Source: Granulicella sp. (lineage in GTDB: Bacteria > Acidobacteriota > Terriglobia > Terriglobales > Acidobacteriaceae). From it: a DNA stretch of 64,000 nt. The translations under genes were made by a program, and so were the position numbers. The notes beneath the pieces were generated by a model. The model did no database searches and was not told where the DNA came from. It saw only the letters and a list, made by a program, of their open reading frames with translations. Below are positions 1 to 8,201 of this stretch, in pieces. The stretch lies in contig JANYLK010000055.1 of NCBI GenBank assembly GCA_025357875.1, positions 62,001-126,000 of the forward strand, in the 5' to 3' direction. The first letter of the stretch is position 1. Each line of letters starts with the position of its first letter.

Positions 1-1959
1 AAGGTCGCTGAAACTAAAGCTCGCATAGCTGAGACCGTAGCCAAACGGGTACAGAGGTGTGCTCAGAAGGTCCCAATAACGCTTGGCAACGTTTCGAGGA
101 TTATGGGGAATCTTGTAGTTGTAGAACAACGGCTCCTGACCAACGTCGCGCGGCCAGCTCAGTGGCAGATGACCGCCAGGATTTGCATCGCCAAGAAGCA
201 AGCGCGCAACTGCGTGGCCGCCTTCGGTACCCGGATACCAGATGTTCAGAATGGCAGGTACATGGGCGCTAGCCCAGGTAATGTCTAGAGGCCGGCCCGT
301 CATCAGGACCAGCACAACCGGTTTTCCGAGCGCCGTCACCGCCTCCATCAGGCGCTCCTGCTCGCCCGGAAGCTTGAGCGAGCCGCGTGAGGCAGCTTCC
401 CCACTCATGGTCTGCGCCTCCCCCAGCACGAGTACCGTGGCGTCGGCGCTCCGTGCGAGTTCCACGGCATGGTCGAACTCTACCTTGCGAGCCTCGTCGT
501 CCTTGAGTTGCGGTTGGTCGGGAACCACTTGCTCATCGAAAATGGTCGGCGAGCCGCGACTGATCTCCACACCCTTGGCCACGTCCACACGCGCATTGGG
601 AAGAGCTTCACGTAAACCCTTTGCGATCGTCACCGTGTCCCGCCGATCACCATGAATAGCCCAGGACCCTACGGTATCGAGCGCGCTATCCGCCAACGGA
701 CCGAGCACCGCCAGCGAGCGTAGGCTCTTGCTCAGTGGAAGAGTGTGCCCATCATTCTTCAGCAGCACGGCAGACTGTTCGGCGGCTATGCGCACGGCGT
801 CGCGCTGCTCGGTGGACAGCGTCTCGCGATGGAACTTGTCCATATCCACATACGGATGAGTAAAGAGGCCGAGGCGATATTTCATCGCCAGAATAGGGCG
901 AACCAAATTGTCCAACCGCGCCTCACTGAAAGCTCCACTCTTGATAGCCCCGGGCAGGTACTCGCGATAAAGCGAACTGCTCATCTCCATGTTCACGCCC
1001 GCCGAAGCCGCCAGAACGGCTGCATTCTGCGGACTGTCTGCGAAGCCATGAGTCTCGAGATTCTTCACCGCTTCCCAGTCACTGACCACAAAGCCAGAGA
1101 ACTTCCAGTCTTTGCGCAGTACATCCTGCAGCAACCATGTGTTACCCGTTGCGGGTACACCGTTCAGATCCATGTACGCCGACATAAAGGTCGCCGCCCC
1201 AGCGTCTGCGGCTGCATGAAAAGGGCGCAGATAAACGTTGTAGAGAAGTTCATCGGAGATGTCCGAGCTGTCGTAATCGCGACCGCCCTCTGCCGCACCG
1301 TACCCGGCAAAGTGCTTGACTGAGGCGAGAATGTGGTCGGGCGCGCCGATATAGTCACCCTGAAAACCCTTGACCTGTGCGCGGGCTATCTGCTCTCCAA
1401 GGTACGGATCTTCGCCGGCGCCTTCCATGATGCGGCCCCACCGCGCGTCACGAGCGATATCCACCATGGGGGCGAAAGTCCACTCCACACCAGCAGCACG
1501 AGTTTCGCGCGCAGCCATCGCCTGCGTCTTCATGACCAGTTCCGGATCCCAGGAAGATGCCATGGCCAGCGGGATAGGAGCGATCGTACGGAAGCCATGA
1601 ATCACGTCGTAGCCGAACAGAAGTGGAATGTGCAGCCGCGATTGCGTGACCGCGATTCGCTGTAGCTCGTTGATGCGCACCGGATCGGTAAAGAATAGGA
1701 AGCTGCCGACGCCGCTGCGGGCAAGCTCTTCCGCCTTGGCTGGCGGTGTGAAGTTGGGCTGCCCGGGAGCTTGCTCAAGTTGCTCTACCTTCTCGGCAAC
1801 CGTCATGCGGGTCAGAAGTTGATCCACGAAACGGTTGGTAGCAGCGTCCGTCGGGCGAGCGTCATCCTGCTGGCCGACAACGGAGATGGGAACGACGAAA
1901 AGCAGCGCCAGGTAAAAGGAGAGGCGCAAGAGTGGTACCTGACAGAGCTTCGTGGGCAT
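1..1959 (-). CDS. GH3 beta-glucosidase, 3' end outside window
   Basis: Secreted or periplasmic glycoside hydrolase family 3 enzyme, expected to release glucose from beta-glucan oligosaccharides. The ORF tracker missed it because no stop codon lies in the window; 653 codons read in one open frame to base 1. An N-terminal signal peptide (hydrophobic LSFYLALLFVVPISVVG) is followed by the GH3 TIM barrel. The KHF motif is at residues 215-217 and the predicted nucleophile is Asp294 in FVVSDW. The C-terminal sandwich ends with the GH3 signature YPFGYGLSY about 8 residues before the edge. The usual family length is 730-780 aa, so about 80-120 residues are missing. The ATG at 1959 is chosen because an in-frame stop lies just upstream. 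The gene is divergent from the 2269 gene, with a LacI-type palindrome between them. Which beta-linkage it cleaves is inferred from the GH30 neighbours. Confidence 0.93.
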   Translation of the reverse strand, partial: MPTKLCQVPLLRLSFYLALLFVVPISVVGQQDDARPTDAATNRFVDQLLTRMTVAEKVEQLEQAPGQPNFTPPAKAEELARSGVGSFLFFTDPVRINELQRIAVTQSRLHIPLLFGYDVIHGFRTIAPIPLAMASSWDPELVMKTQAMAARETRAAGVEWTFAPMVDIARDARWGRIMEGAGEDPYLGEQIARAQVKGFQGDYIGAPDHILASVKHFAGYGAAEGGRDYDSSDISDELLYNVYLRPFHAAADAGAATFMSAYMDLNGVPATGNTWLLQDVLRKDWKFSGFVVSDWEAVKNLETHGFADSPQNAAVLAASAGVNMEMSSSLYREYLPGAIKSGAFSEARLDNLVRPILAMKYRLGLFTHPYVDMDKFHRETLSTEQRDAVRIAAEQSAVLLKNDGHTLPLSKSLRSLAVLGPLADSALDTVGSWAIHGDRRDTVTIAKGLREALPNARVDVAKGVEISRGSPTIFDEQVVPDQPQLKDDEARKVEFDHAVELARSADATVLVLGEAQTMSGEAASRGSLKLPGEQERLMEAVTALGKPVVLVLMTGRPLDITWASAHVPAILNIWYPGTEGGHAVARLLLGDANPGGHLPLSWPRDVGQEPLFYNYKIPHNPRNVAKRYWDLLSTPLYPFGYGLSYASFSFSDL

Positions 1960-2268
1960 AGGGTTCTCATTCAGGAATCACTCAAGATCGAGTGAGGTAG
2001 GATTTTTTGACGTGCGCGGAGCGATCGAGTCCGGAATGCCTCGCCTACTCCTCACCCGGGCATGATACGACACAGGAACGACAATATGCCAGGCACCCCG
2101 AGCTGCCCAAGGATGAAAAAAGAATCTGAGACAAACGTTTGCTCACTCGTCGTCAAGCCATGACCGATGTGCGGTCATGGATGCGGGACGTTGGCCCACT
2201 GTGCTAACATCCCGGTGGATCACAGGTAGAATTGCGAAAGAATCTGCGCTCGAAAGTGGGAATCAAGA
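1960..2268. other. Divergent intergenic region of GH3 and the 2269 gene
   Basis: No ORF worth calling lies in these 309 bases. The region separates two divergent secreted-protein genes and must carry both promoters. Its clearest element is the palindrome at 2131-2142. I found no convincing pair of -35/-10 boxes for either side. Confidence 0.6.
2131..2142. promoter_or_regulatory. Putative LacI-family operator O1
   Basis: ACAAACGTTTGC, with a perfect 10-bp core palindrome CAAACGTTTG. It matches the site at the GH30 start in 11 of 12 bases. A central CG flanked by symmetric A/T runs is typical of LacI-family operators. It lies between the divergent GH3 and 2269 genes, about 170 bp from one start and 130 bp from the other. 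Assignment to the LacI protein encoded at 7135 is inference. Confidence 0.6.
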
Positions 2269-2835
2269 ATGACCGCTAAACGAATGTTGAGAGCCCTGGG
2301 TTTGGCGGGCGTGCTCGTGTTGAGTTCAGGCGGGAGTGCTCTTTCGATGCATTCTCAAACCACCGCCAATAGCGCGCCTGCGAGCCCCGGCATTCTGACG
2401 CGTGACCAGGCAGCCGCAATCTTCCCCGCAAATGTCTTTTTTCGCGGCCAAACCGCGACCACTCAGTCGCGTAATAGTTCGGGTGTCCGACTTGCAGATG
2501 GCAGGCTTGTGCTTGCCGCCATCGTCAATACCAGTGGATACTCATCCGGCGTGGCAGAAGCCTACCAGGCGTACCTGATAACGGAAGTTCCTTTGAATTT
2601 TGGCGCTCACGTGCTCAAGCCCGGAGCCTACGGGTTCGGGTTCGTGACGGGAGATCGCATGACGATCATGGATATCGGCGGAGCCGAGGTTCTGTCTGCG
2701 ACGACCGTTCACGATACGGAGTTGGCTCGTCCCATCCCCCTGCAGATTCTGCCCGAGGCTGCAAAATTCCGTTTGTACCTGGGACGGAACTATGTTTCGT
2801 TTACGGCAGCGCCAGGATCGACCCGCGTTCCCTGA
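2269..2835 (+). CDS. Secreted hypothetical protein
   Basis: A 188-aa protein of unknown function. The N-terminus has a basic start, a hydrophobic stretch (LGLAGVLVLSSGGSAL) and a likely cleavage near residue 30, so it should be exported. The rest is a compact domain rich in beta-strand-like segments with no motif I recognise. The ATG is preceded by GGGA at a reasonable distance. It lies between GH3 (divergent) and the GH30 operon (same strand, 166 bp downstream) and shares operator O1 with GH3, so it may belong to the same glucan regulon. No enzymatic role can be assigned. Confidence 0.75.
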   Translation: MTAKRMLRALGLAGVLVLSSGGSALSMHSQTTANSAPASPGILTRDQAAAIFPANVFFRGQTATTQSRNSSGVRLADGRLVLAAIVNTSGYSSGVAEAYQAYLITEVPLNFGAHVLKPGAYGFGFVTGDRMTIMDIGGAEVLSATTVHDTELARPIPLQILPEAAKFRLYLGRNYVSFTAAPGSTRVP

Positions 2836-2961
2836 AGCTGCTTTGGGTGAGCCTGGAACCAAACTCTCATACCCACAATTTCAATAATCGGTGGCCGTTG
2901 CTGCTCCGCAATGCGTCATGTCCCTGCTGCGCCATAAACGCTAAAGCCGTACCGTATCCGC

Positions 2962-2991
2962 TTGACAAGCGTTTCCTCAATGGCGTAGAAA
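2962..2991 (+). promoter_or_regulatory. Putative promoter of the GH30-GH30-lacI operon
   Basis: A perfect -35 box TTGACA (2962-2967) is followed after 18 bp by TAGAAA (2986-2991). Transcription would start only a few bases before the ATG at 3002, so the message may be nearly leaderless. A degenerate operator copy, ACAAGCGTTTCC (9 of 12 matches), overlaps the -35 box at 2965-2976. The segment resembles the promoter of the TonB receptor gene: both begin GCTTGACAAG and end TGGCGTA-RAAA. Confidence 0.6.
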
Positions 2992-3001
2992 CGCTACCGA
3001 T

Positions 3002-5632
3002 ATGAAAGACAAACGTTTGTTTGAGGCCCACTTTCGGAACCTATTTCTTGCGATCCCACTTTGCTGCCTCCTGGCTGCAGGGTGCGGTGGCGGCGGATCC
3101 CCGGCGACGTCCGCATCAACACCGACCGCAGCCGCGCCAACGCTCAATCCCAGTACGGGAACCTATATCTCTGCGCAAACCGTCACCATCGCCGACGCGA
3201 CAACGGGAGCGACAATCTATTACACGCTGGACGGGACAACGCCAAGTACTTCCTCCGCGAGATTTACCGCGCCCCTAACGATCTCCTCGACGGCGACCGT
3301 GAATGCCATCGCGGTGGCGACTGGCTACAACAACAGTGCGGTGGCGTCGGCGACCTACACGGTCAACCTTCCCGCGGCAGCAACGCCTACGTTCTCAGTC
3401 ACAGCCGGTACTTACACTGTCGTCCAGATAGTCACCCTCTCAAACACTACTCCCGGCGCGGCCGTCTATTACACGCTGGATGGGACAACGCCCACGATTA
3501 GTTCGTCGAAATACTCAAGTCCTCTCAGCATCTCCTCGACGGCGACCGTGAATGCCATCGCGGTGGCGACTGGTTACAACAACAGCGCGGTGGCTTCAGC
3601 GAGCTACACCATCAATCTTCCTCTGGCCGCAACGCCCACCTTCTCGCCGGCACCTGGAACGTTTACGGCGACGCAGACAGTCACGCTTAGCGACGCGACT
3701 GCAAGCGCTACGATCTACTTCACCACGGACGGGACAACGCCTACGATCTCTTCCACCAGGTACACGGCCCCTTTCACCGTGCCGACTACTTCAACTGTTA
3801 AGGCGATCGCCGCAGCAGCCGGCATGAGTACCAGCGCCGTCGCGTCGGGTTCTTACACCATCACGGCGGTTATAACATCGGTCAACATTGTACTGAGCAC
3901 GCACGATCAGGTCTCGCTGATGACCCCCCAATCGCCGGTCGCCTTTGCAACCAACCCAGCTTCGACAAACCAGATCATCGTCGACGAAAACCAGACCTAT
4001 CAGACGATGGACGGTTTTGGAGCGTCATTCACCGACTCAGCGGCGTACTTGCTGGAAACCGTTGTGCCTGCAAGCGCGCAATCCAGCACGTTCAATGACC
4101 TTTTCACGCGTGCCGGCGCTGGCATAGGTCTCAGCTTCATGAGGCTGCCGATGGGCGCAAGCGATCTCGCGCGCAATGAGTACACCTTCGACGACTCGAC
4201 CTCCCCCGATATCCCGCTAACCAACTTTTCTATCAATCATGACAAGACGTACATCATGCCGCTGGTCACCTCTGCCCGTGCGCTCAACCCGTCCATGAAG
4301 ATCATGGCAAACCCGTGGAGTCCGCCGGCCTGGATGAAGGACACCAATTCGATGAACGGCGGCAGCCTCCTTCCCTCCATGTACACGCCGTTTGCCAGCT
4401 ATTTCGTAAAGTATCTCCAGGCCTATAGCGCGGCGGGGATCAATATCAACTTCATTTCGCTGCAGAATGAGCCCCTTTACACCACCTTCGGCTATCCATC
4501 GATGTACATGGACCCCGCGACGCAGACTACGGTCATGCGCGACTATGTGCTGCCTGCGCTCACCGCCACCGGGCTCAGTACGCAGATCTTCGCCTATGAC
4601 CACAATTGGGATGGAGCCAGCTATCCGGAACAGATCCTGCAGGATTCGACCCTCTATGCTTCCCCATTTGTTGCAGGCACGGCGTGGCACGGATATGGAG
4701 GTGTCCCCGGCTTTATGTCCGCGGTGCAGAACCTCTATCCGAACAAGGGTATGTGGGAGACTGAGCACTCCGGAGGGACCTTCACCTCGGATCAATTCTC
4801 AACCGACTTCATGGAAATCACAGACGTACTTCGTAACTGGTCGAAAGGATATATCAAATGGAGTCTTGCTCTCGATCAGAATCATGGGCCCAACCTCACG
4901 CAGTTCGGGTTTAGCGGTTGCAATACTTGCACCGGCATCGTCACGGTCAACAGTACTAACGGCGCCGTGACCAGGAACACTGACTATTACACCCTCGGAC
5001 ACTACAGCAAATATGTGCTTCCAGGCGCCACGCGGATCTACTCGAGCAATGGTGTATACACCAGCAGCGTGGCGTTTCTGAATCTTGACGGATCCAAAGC
5101 GCTCATCGTGTACAACAATTCCAGCAGCAGTCAGGCCTTCCAGGTCGAGTGGGGTTCGAAGTCGTTCTCCTATACCCTCCCAGGCTTTGCAGCCGCGACC
5201 TTCACCTGGAGCAGCGCTCAAGACACGGTCGCGCCCCTCATCGCCACTTCGGAGATCCAGGGTTCGGACTACAGCAGTCAGTTTGGGCTCGCGGATGAAA
5301 AGACCGGAGACACAACCGGCGCCTACGATCTCGGATACGTCAACAGCAATGCCTACGCCGCCTATAACAATGTGAGTTTCGGGACAACCTCGCCCACAAA
5401 GGTTCTTGTTCGCTCCGCGAGCGCAGGCAGCGGCGGCACGCTCGAATTCCACCTGGATAGCCGGACTGGAACTCTGCTGGGTACGGCAACGCTGCCTATA
5501 ACCGGTGGCTACCAGACTTACCAAACTGTGCCGACGACACTCACTTCCTCAGTCACTGGGACGCACACCCTTTACATCATCTTTCACGGCACGGGAGGCA
5601 TCGCCAACGTGAACTGGTTCCAGTTCCAGTAG
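3002..5632 (+). CDS. GH30 glycoside hydrolase lipoprotein with three CHB_HEX repeats and a CBM6-like domain
   Basis: An 876-aa exported glucanase. The signal peptide ends in the lipobox LAAGC (Cys about 28), so it is probably a lipid-anchored outer-membrane enzyme. Residues about 45-290 hold three near-identical chitobiase C-terminal-type repeats of about 80 residues, each with a YYTLDGTTP-like motif (YFTTDGTTP in the third). The GH30 barrel begins at about residue 330 (QTMDGFGASFTDS). The predicted acid/base is Glu490 in LQNEP and the nucleophile Glu588 in ETEHSGG. Residues about 750-876 resemble a CBM6 module ending FHGTGGIANVNWFQFQ. GH30 enzymes of this type often cleave beta-1,6-glucan, so the substrate is inferred. 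It is first in an operon with a second GH30 (18 bp downstream) and the LacI gene. The start codon sits inside the operator region; a TTG at codon 6 is an alternative start. Confidence 0.93.
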   Translation: MKDKRLFEAHFRNLFLAIPLCCLLAAGCGGGGSPATSASTPTAAAPTLNPSTGTYISAQTVTIADATTGATIYYTLDGTTPSTSSARFTAPLTISSTATVNAIAVATGYNNSAVASATYTVNLPAAATPTFSVTAGTYTVVQIVTLSNTTPGAAVYYTLDGTTPTISSSKYSSPLSISSTATVNAIAVATGYNNSAVASASYTINLPLAATPTFSPAPGTFTATQTVTLSDATASATIYFTTDGTTPTISSTRYTAPFTVPTTSTVKAIAAAAGMSTSAVASGSYTITAVITSVNIVLSTHDQVSLMTPQSPVAFATNPASTNQIIVDENQTYQTMDGFGASFTDSAAYLLETVVPASAQSSTFNDLFTRAGAGIGLSFMRLPMGASDLARNEYTFDDSTSPDIPLTNFSINHDKTYIMPLVTSARALNPSMKIMANPWSPPAWMKDTNSMNGGSLLPSMYTPFASYFVKYLQAYSAAGININFISLQNEPLYTTFGYPSMYMDPATQTTVMRDYVLPALTATGLSTQIFAYDHNWDGASYPEQILQDSTLYASPFVAGTAWHGYGGVPGFMSAVQNLYPNKGMWETEHSGGTFTSDQFSTDFMEITDVLRNWSKGYIKWSLALDQNHGPNLTQFGFSGCNTCTGIVTVNSTNGAVTRNTDYYTLGHYSKYVLPGATRIYSSNGVYTSSVAFLNLDGSKALIVYNNSSSSQAFQVEWGSKSFSYTLPGFAAATFTWSSAQDTVAPLIATSEIQGSDYSSQFGLADEKTGDTTGAYDLGYVNSNAYAAYNNVSFGTTSPTKVLVRSASAGSGGTLEFHLDSRTGTLLGTATLPITGGYQTYQTVPTTLTSSVTGTHTLYIIFHGTGGIANVNWFQFQ
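3009..3020. promoter_or_regulatory. Putative LacI-family operator O2, perfect palindrome
   Basis: ACAAACGTTTGT is a perfect 12-bp palindrome about 10-20 bases downstream of the predicted transcription start, the same geometry as the E. coli lac operator. It overlaps codons 3-7 of the GH30 gene. The centre lies 44 bp (about four helical turns) from the degenerate copy over the -35 box. It is the best copy of the motif in the window. Confidence 0.65.
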
Positions 5633-5650
5633 CTGTAGAACGGAGAAATA

Positions 5651-7081
5651 ATGTCACGAAGAATCTCGAAGCACATTGCTTGCGCCGCGATGCTGTTGCC
5701 TATGATGATGGCCGCGGCGGCTCCTCGCCAAAGCACGGCAGCTATAGCTGTCTGGCTAACCTCAGCCGACCGCTCCTCACTCGTGGCCGAGCAGCCAGCA
5801 CGGCTTGCGTTCACGAAAACGGCCGCTGCTACAGGTTTAGTCATCGATGTGGACCCGTCGCATCGCTTCCAGACGATGGATGGCTTCGGGTTTGCGTTGA
5901 CCGGGGGCAGCGCCGAGCTACTGATGCGCATGTCTCCTGAGCATCGCGCCGCGTTGCTAAAAGAGATGTTCGGAACAGCTAGTGGATCGATCGGAGTCTC
6001 TTACCTTCGCGTTAGCGTTGGCGCTTCGGACATGAATTCACGCGTCTTCACGTATGACGACCTCCCGGCCGGAGAAACAGATCCTGAGGTGTCGAAGTTT
6101 AATCTGGGGCCAGACCTGGCGGACGTTGTGCCGGTACTAAATGAAATCCTCGCCATCAATCCGAAGATCTCAATCCTCGCCAGCCCATGGACCGCGCCCT
6201 CCTGGATGAAGACGAACAATCTCCCCAAGGGCGGCAGCCTTGATCCGAAATGGTACGCGGCTTACGCGCAATACTTCGTCGAATACCTGCGGGCCATGGC
6301 GTCTTACGGCATTACCATCCGCGCGCTTACTATTCAGAATGAACCCCTGAATCCCAAGAACACGCCCAGCATGGTGATGACCGCGAACGAAGAGTCCACG
6401 TTCCTCAGCGACGCTCTGGGACCGGCCTTGCGCAAAGCGGGGCTTAAGACGGAAGTGGTCCTCTACGACCACAATTGCGACCGACCAGACTATCCGCTGG
6501 ATATCCTTGCAGACCCAAAGGCAGCACAGTATGCAACGGGTTCCGGGTTCCATCTTTACGGCGGAACCATCGACGCGATGAGCAAGGTGCATGACCAGCA
6601 CCCCGACAAGGCTTTGTACTTCACCGAGCAGATGGTGGTTGATCACAAGAACGACGAACACTTCAACATCGCCGAATCGATCAGCCGATTGATGATCGGT
6701 GCTCCTCGCAACTGGAGCCGCAATGTTCTGCTTTGGAACCTTGCTGCCGACCCCAACTTCGGCCCGCATACCAACGATGGCGGCTGCCCGGTATGCCAGG
6801 GAGCCATTACGTTGGACGGCGACCAGGTCACGCGAAACCTCGCGTTCTACACAGTGGCACAGGTCTCCAAATTTGTGCGTGCCGGATCCGTGCGTATCGG
6901 TTCGGAGACCGCCGACAACACCGCGCTGCCCAATGTAGCGTTTGAAACACCAGACCACCGGACAGTCTTGCTGGTAGCGAATACCGGGAAGAACGAGCAG
7001 ACATTTACGGTCAAGGATCGTAAGCAGATGTTCACCGCCAAGCTGCGCGCCGGAGATGTCGCAACCTTCGTATGGCCATAG
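5651..7081 (+). CDS. GH30 glycoside hydrolase, periplasmic
   Basis: A 476-aa second GH30 enzyme, paralogous to the upstream lipoprotein but without accessory modules. A cleavable signal peptide (AACMLL-like core ending AAAAPRQS, residues 1-28) predicts a periplasmic or secreted enzyme. The catalytic domain starts at FQTMDGFGFALTGGS (about residue 75). The acid/base is Glu231 in IQNEPLNPK and the nucleophile Glu326 in YFTEQM. The C-terminal beta-domain is complete. CGGAG upstream of the ATG is a usable ribosome-binding site. A lipid-anchored and a soluble GH30 side by side suggest surface cutting followed by periplasmic trimming, with the GH3 enzyme finishing to glucose. The stop overlaps the extended reading frame of the LacI gene. 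Confidence 0.93.
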   Translation: MSRRISKHIACAAMLLPMMMAAAAPRQSTAAIAVWLTSADRSSLVAEQPARLAFTKTAAATGLVIDVDPSHRFQTMDGFGFALTGGSAELLMRMSPEHRAALLKEMFGTASGSIGVSYLRVSVGASDMNSRVFTYDDLPAGETDPEVSKFNLGPDLADVVPVLNEILAINPKISILASPWTAPSWMKTNNLPKGGSLDPKWYAAYAQYFVEYLRAMASYGITIRALTIQNEPLNPKNTPSMVMTANEESTFLSDALGPALRKAGLKTEVVLYDHNCDRPDYPLDILADPKAAQYATGSGFHLYGGTIDAMSKVHDQHPDKALYFTEQMVVDHKNDEHFNIAESISRLMIGAPRNWSRNVLLWNLAADPNFGPHTNDGGCPVCQGAITLDGDQVTRNLAFYTVAQVSKFVRAGSVRIGSETADNTALPNVAFETPDHRTVLLVANTGKNEQTFTVKDRKQMFTAKLRAGDVATFVWP

Positions 7082-7134
7082 GAACCGTAGTCTACCTGTA
7101 CACTGGACTGACTTCCCCCGTTCCAGGACGTTCA

Positions 7135-8172
7135 ATGGCGAAAGCGAATAACCCACGCACTCAGCGCACGACCCTGAAGAGCTTGGGAGAGCATCTAGGC
7201 CTAAGTCCATCCACGATCTCCTTCGTCCTCAATGGCACGCCCGGGCGATCCATTCCTGAACTCACCCGGGAGCGCGTCCGCAAGGCGGCGGCCGAACTGA
7301 ATTACCAGCCCAGCATGATCGCGCGTACTCTCCGCGGACAGAGCATGAAGACGGTTGGAATCATGCTTCCGGAACTTGGTGAGGGATATCACTCCCGAGT
7401 TGTCAGTGGTATCGGCGACATGCTGATGGAGAAGGAGTACTTTCACTTCACCGTGCAACACCGGCACAAAAAAAAACTGATCAAAACCTATCCCTACTTG
7501 CTGCAAGCCCGGGGTGTGGAAGGTATCCTGGCCATTGATACTTCGCTATCGGAGCCCTTGCCTTTACCGACCGTGCTCATAGCCGGACATACAAATCTAC
7601 CCGACGTAACCAACATCATGCTCGATCATGCGCTCGCGGCGAAGCTTGCGCTCGGCCACCTCTACAGCCTTGGCCACAGGAAAATCGTGCTTATGAAGGG
7701 TCAGTCCTTCAGCACCGATACCGGGTTGCGTTGGGATGCAACGCTGGCAGCAGCAAAGGAACTCGGGCTGCAAGTCGACCCCGAACTCTTCATCGAGCTG
7801 ACCGTGGACTCGGTCTCTCCAGCCATCAGCTACCCGCAGGTTAATGAGTTGCTGCAAAAGCATTCGGACTTCACCGCGATTCTTTCGTTCAACGATGTCT
7901 CGGCTATGGGCGCGATTCGCGCCATACACGACGCGGGTATGCGTGTCCCGAAGGATGTATCCGTCCTTGGATTCGACGATATCCAGTCTTCCCTTTTCCA
8001 CGTGCCGAGCCTGACAACTATTCGGCAACCTCTGCAGGCCATGGGCAGCACGGCCGCGGAGGCCTTGTTGCGCAAGCTCGATGGTGAGTCTGTGCCGGAC
8101 ATCATCTGGGTGGAACCGACATTGGTCGTCCGTGAATCGACAGGTCCGGCAACACGGCGACATCGCCACTAA
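7135..8172 (+). CDS. LacI-family transcriptional regulator
   Basis: A 345-aa sugar-responsive repressor from the ATG at 7135. The tracker start at 7072 would add 21 residues without domain character and overlap the GH30 stop. The LacI-type helix-turn-helix lies at residues about 13-35 (TLKSLGEHLGLSPSTISFVLNG), and the hinge helix is near PSMIARTLRG. A periplasmic-binding-protein-like ligand domain follows from about residue 70, with the conserved DVSVLGFDD and TTIRQP segments. It is last in the GH30-GH30 operon, so it is probably autoregulated through operator O2. Its likely targets are the ACAAACGTTTGT palindromes at 2131, 3009 and 14660. The effector is unknown; a glucose- or gentiobiose-like product is a reasonable guess. 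Confidence 0.93.
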   Translation: MAKANNPRTQRTTLKSLGEHLGLSPSTISFVLNGTPGRSIPELTRERVRKAAAELNYQPSMIARTLRGQSMKTVGIMLPELGEGYHSRVVSGIGDMLMEKEYFHFTVQHRHKKKLIKTYPYLLQARGVEGILAIDTSLSEPLPLPTVLIAGHTNLPDVTNIMLDHALAAKLALGHLYSLGHRKIVLMKGQSFSTDTGLRWDATLAAAKELGLQVDPELFIELTVDSVSPAISYPQVNELLQKHSDFTAILSFNDVSAMGAIRAIHDAGMRVPKDVSVLGFDDIQSSLFHVPSLTTIRQPLQAMGSTAAEALLRKLDGESVPDIIWVEPTLVVRESTGPATRRHRH

Positions 8173-8201
8173 GCACTCGATTTGACCAGAAATCACGCGC
8201 T

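Noticed and set aside
745-1323. Plus-strand 192-aa ORF at the left edge
   Set aside because: Antisense to the GH3 gene, which is open over the whole stretch with family motifs.
6170-7210. 346-aa minus-strand ORF
   Set aside because: Antisense to the second GH30 gene; no motifs and no ribosome-binding site.
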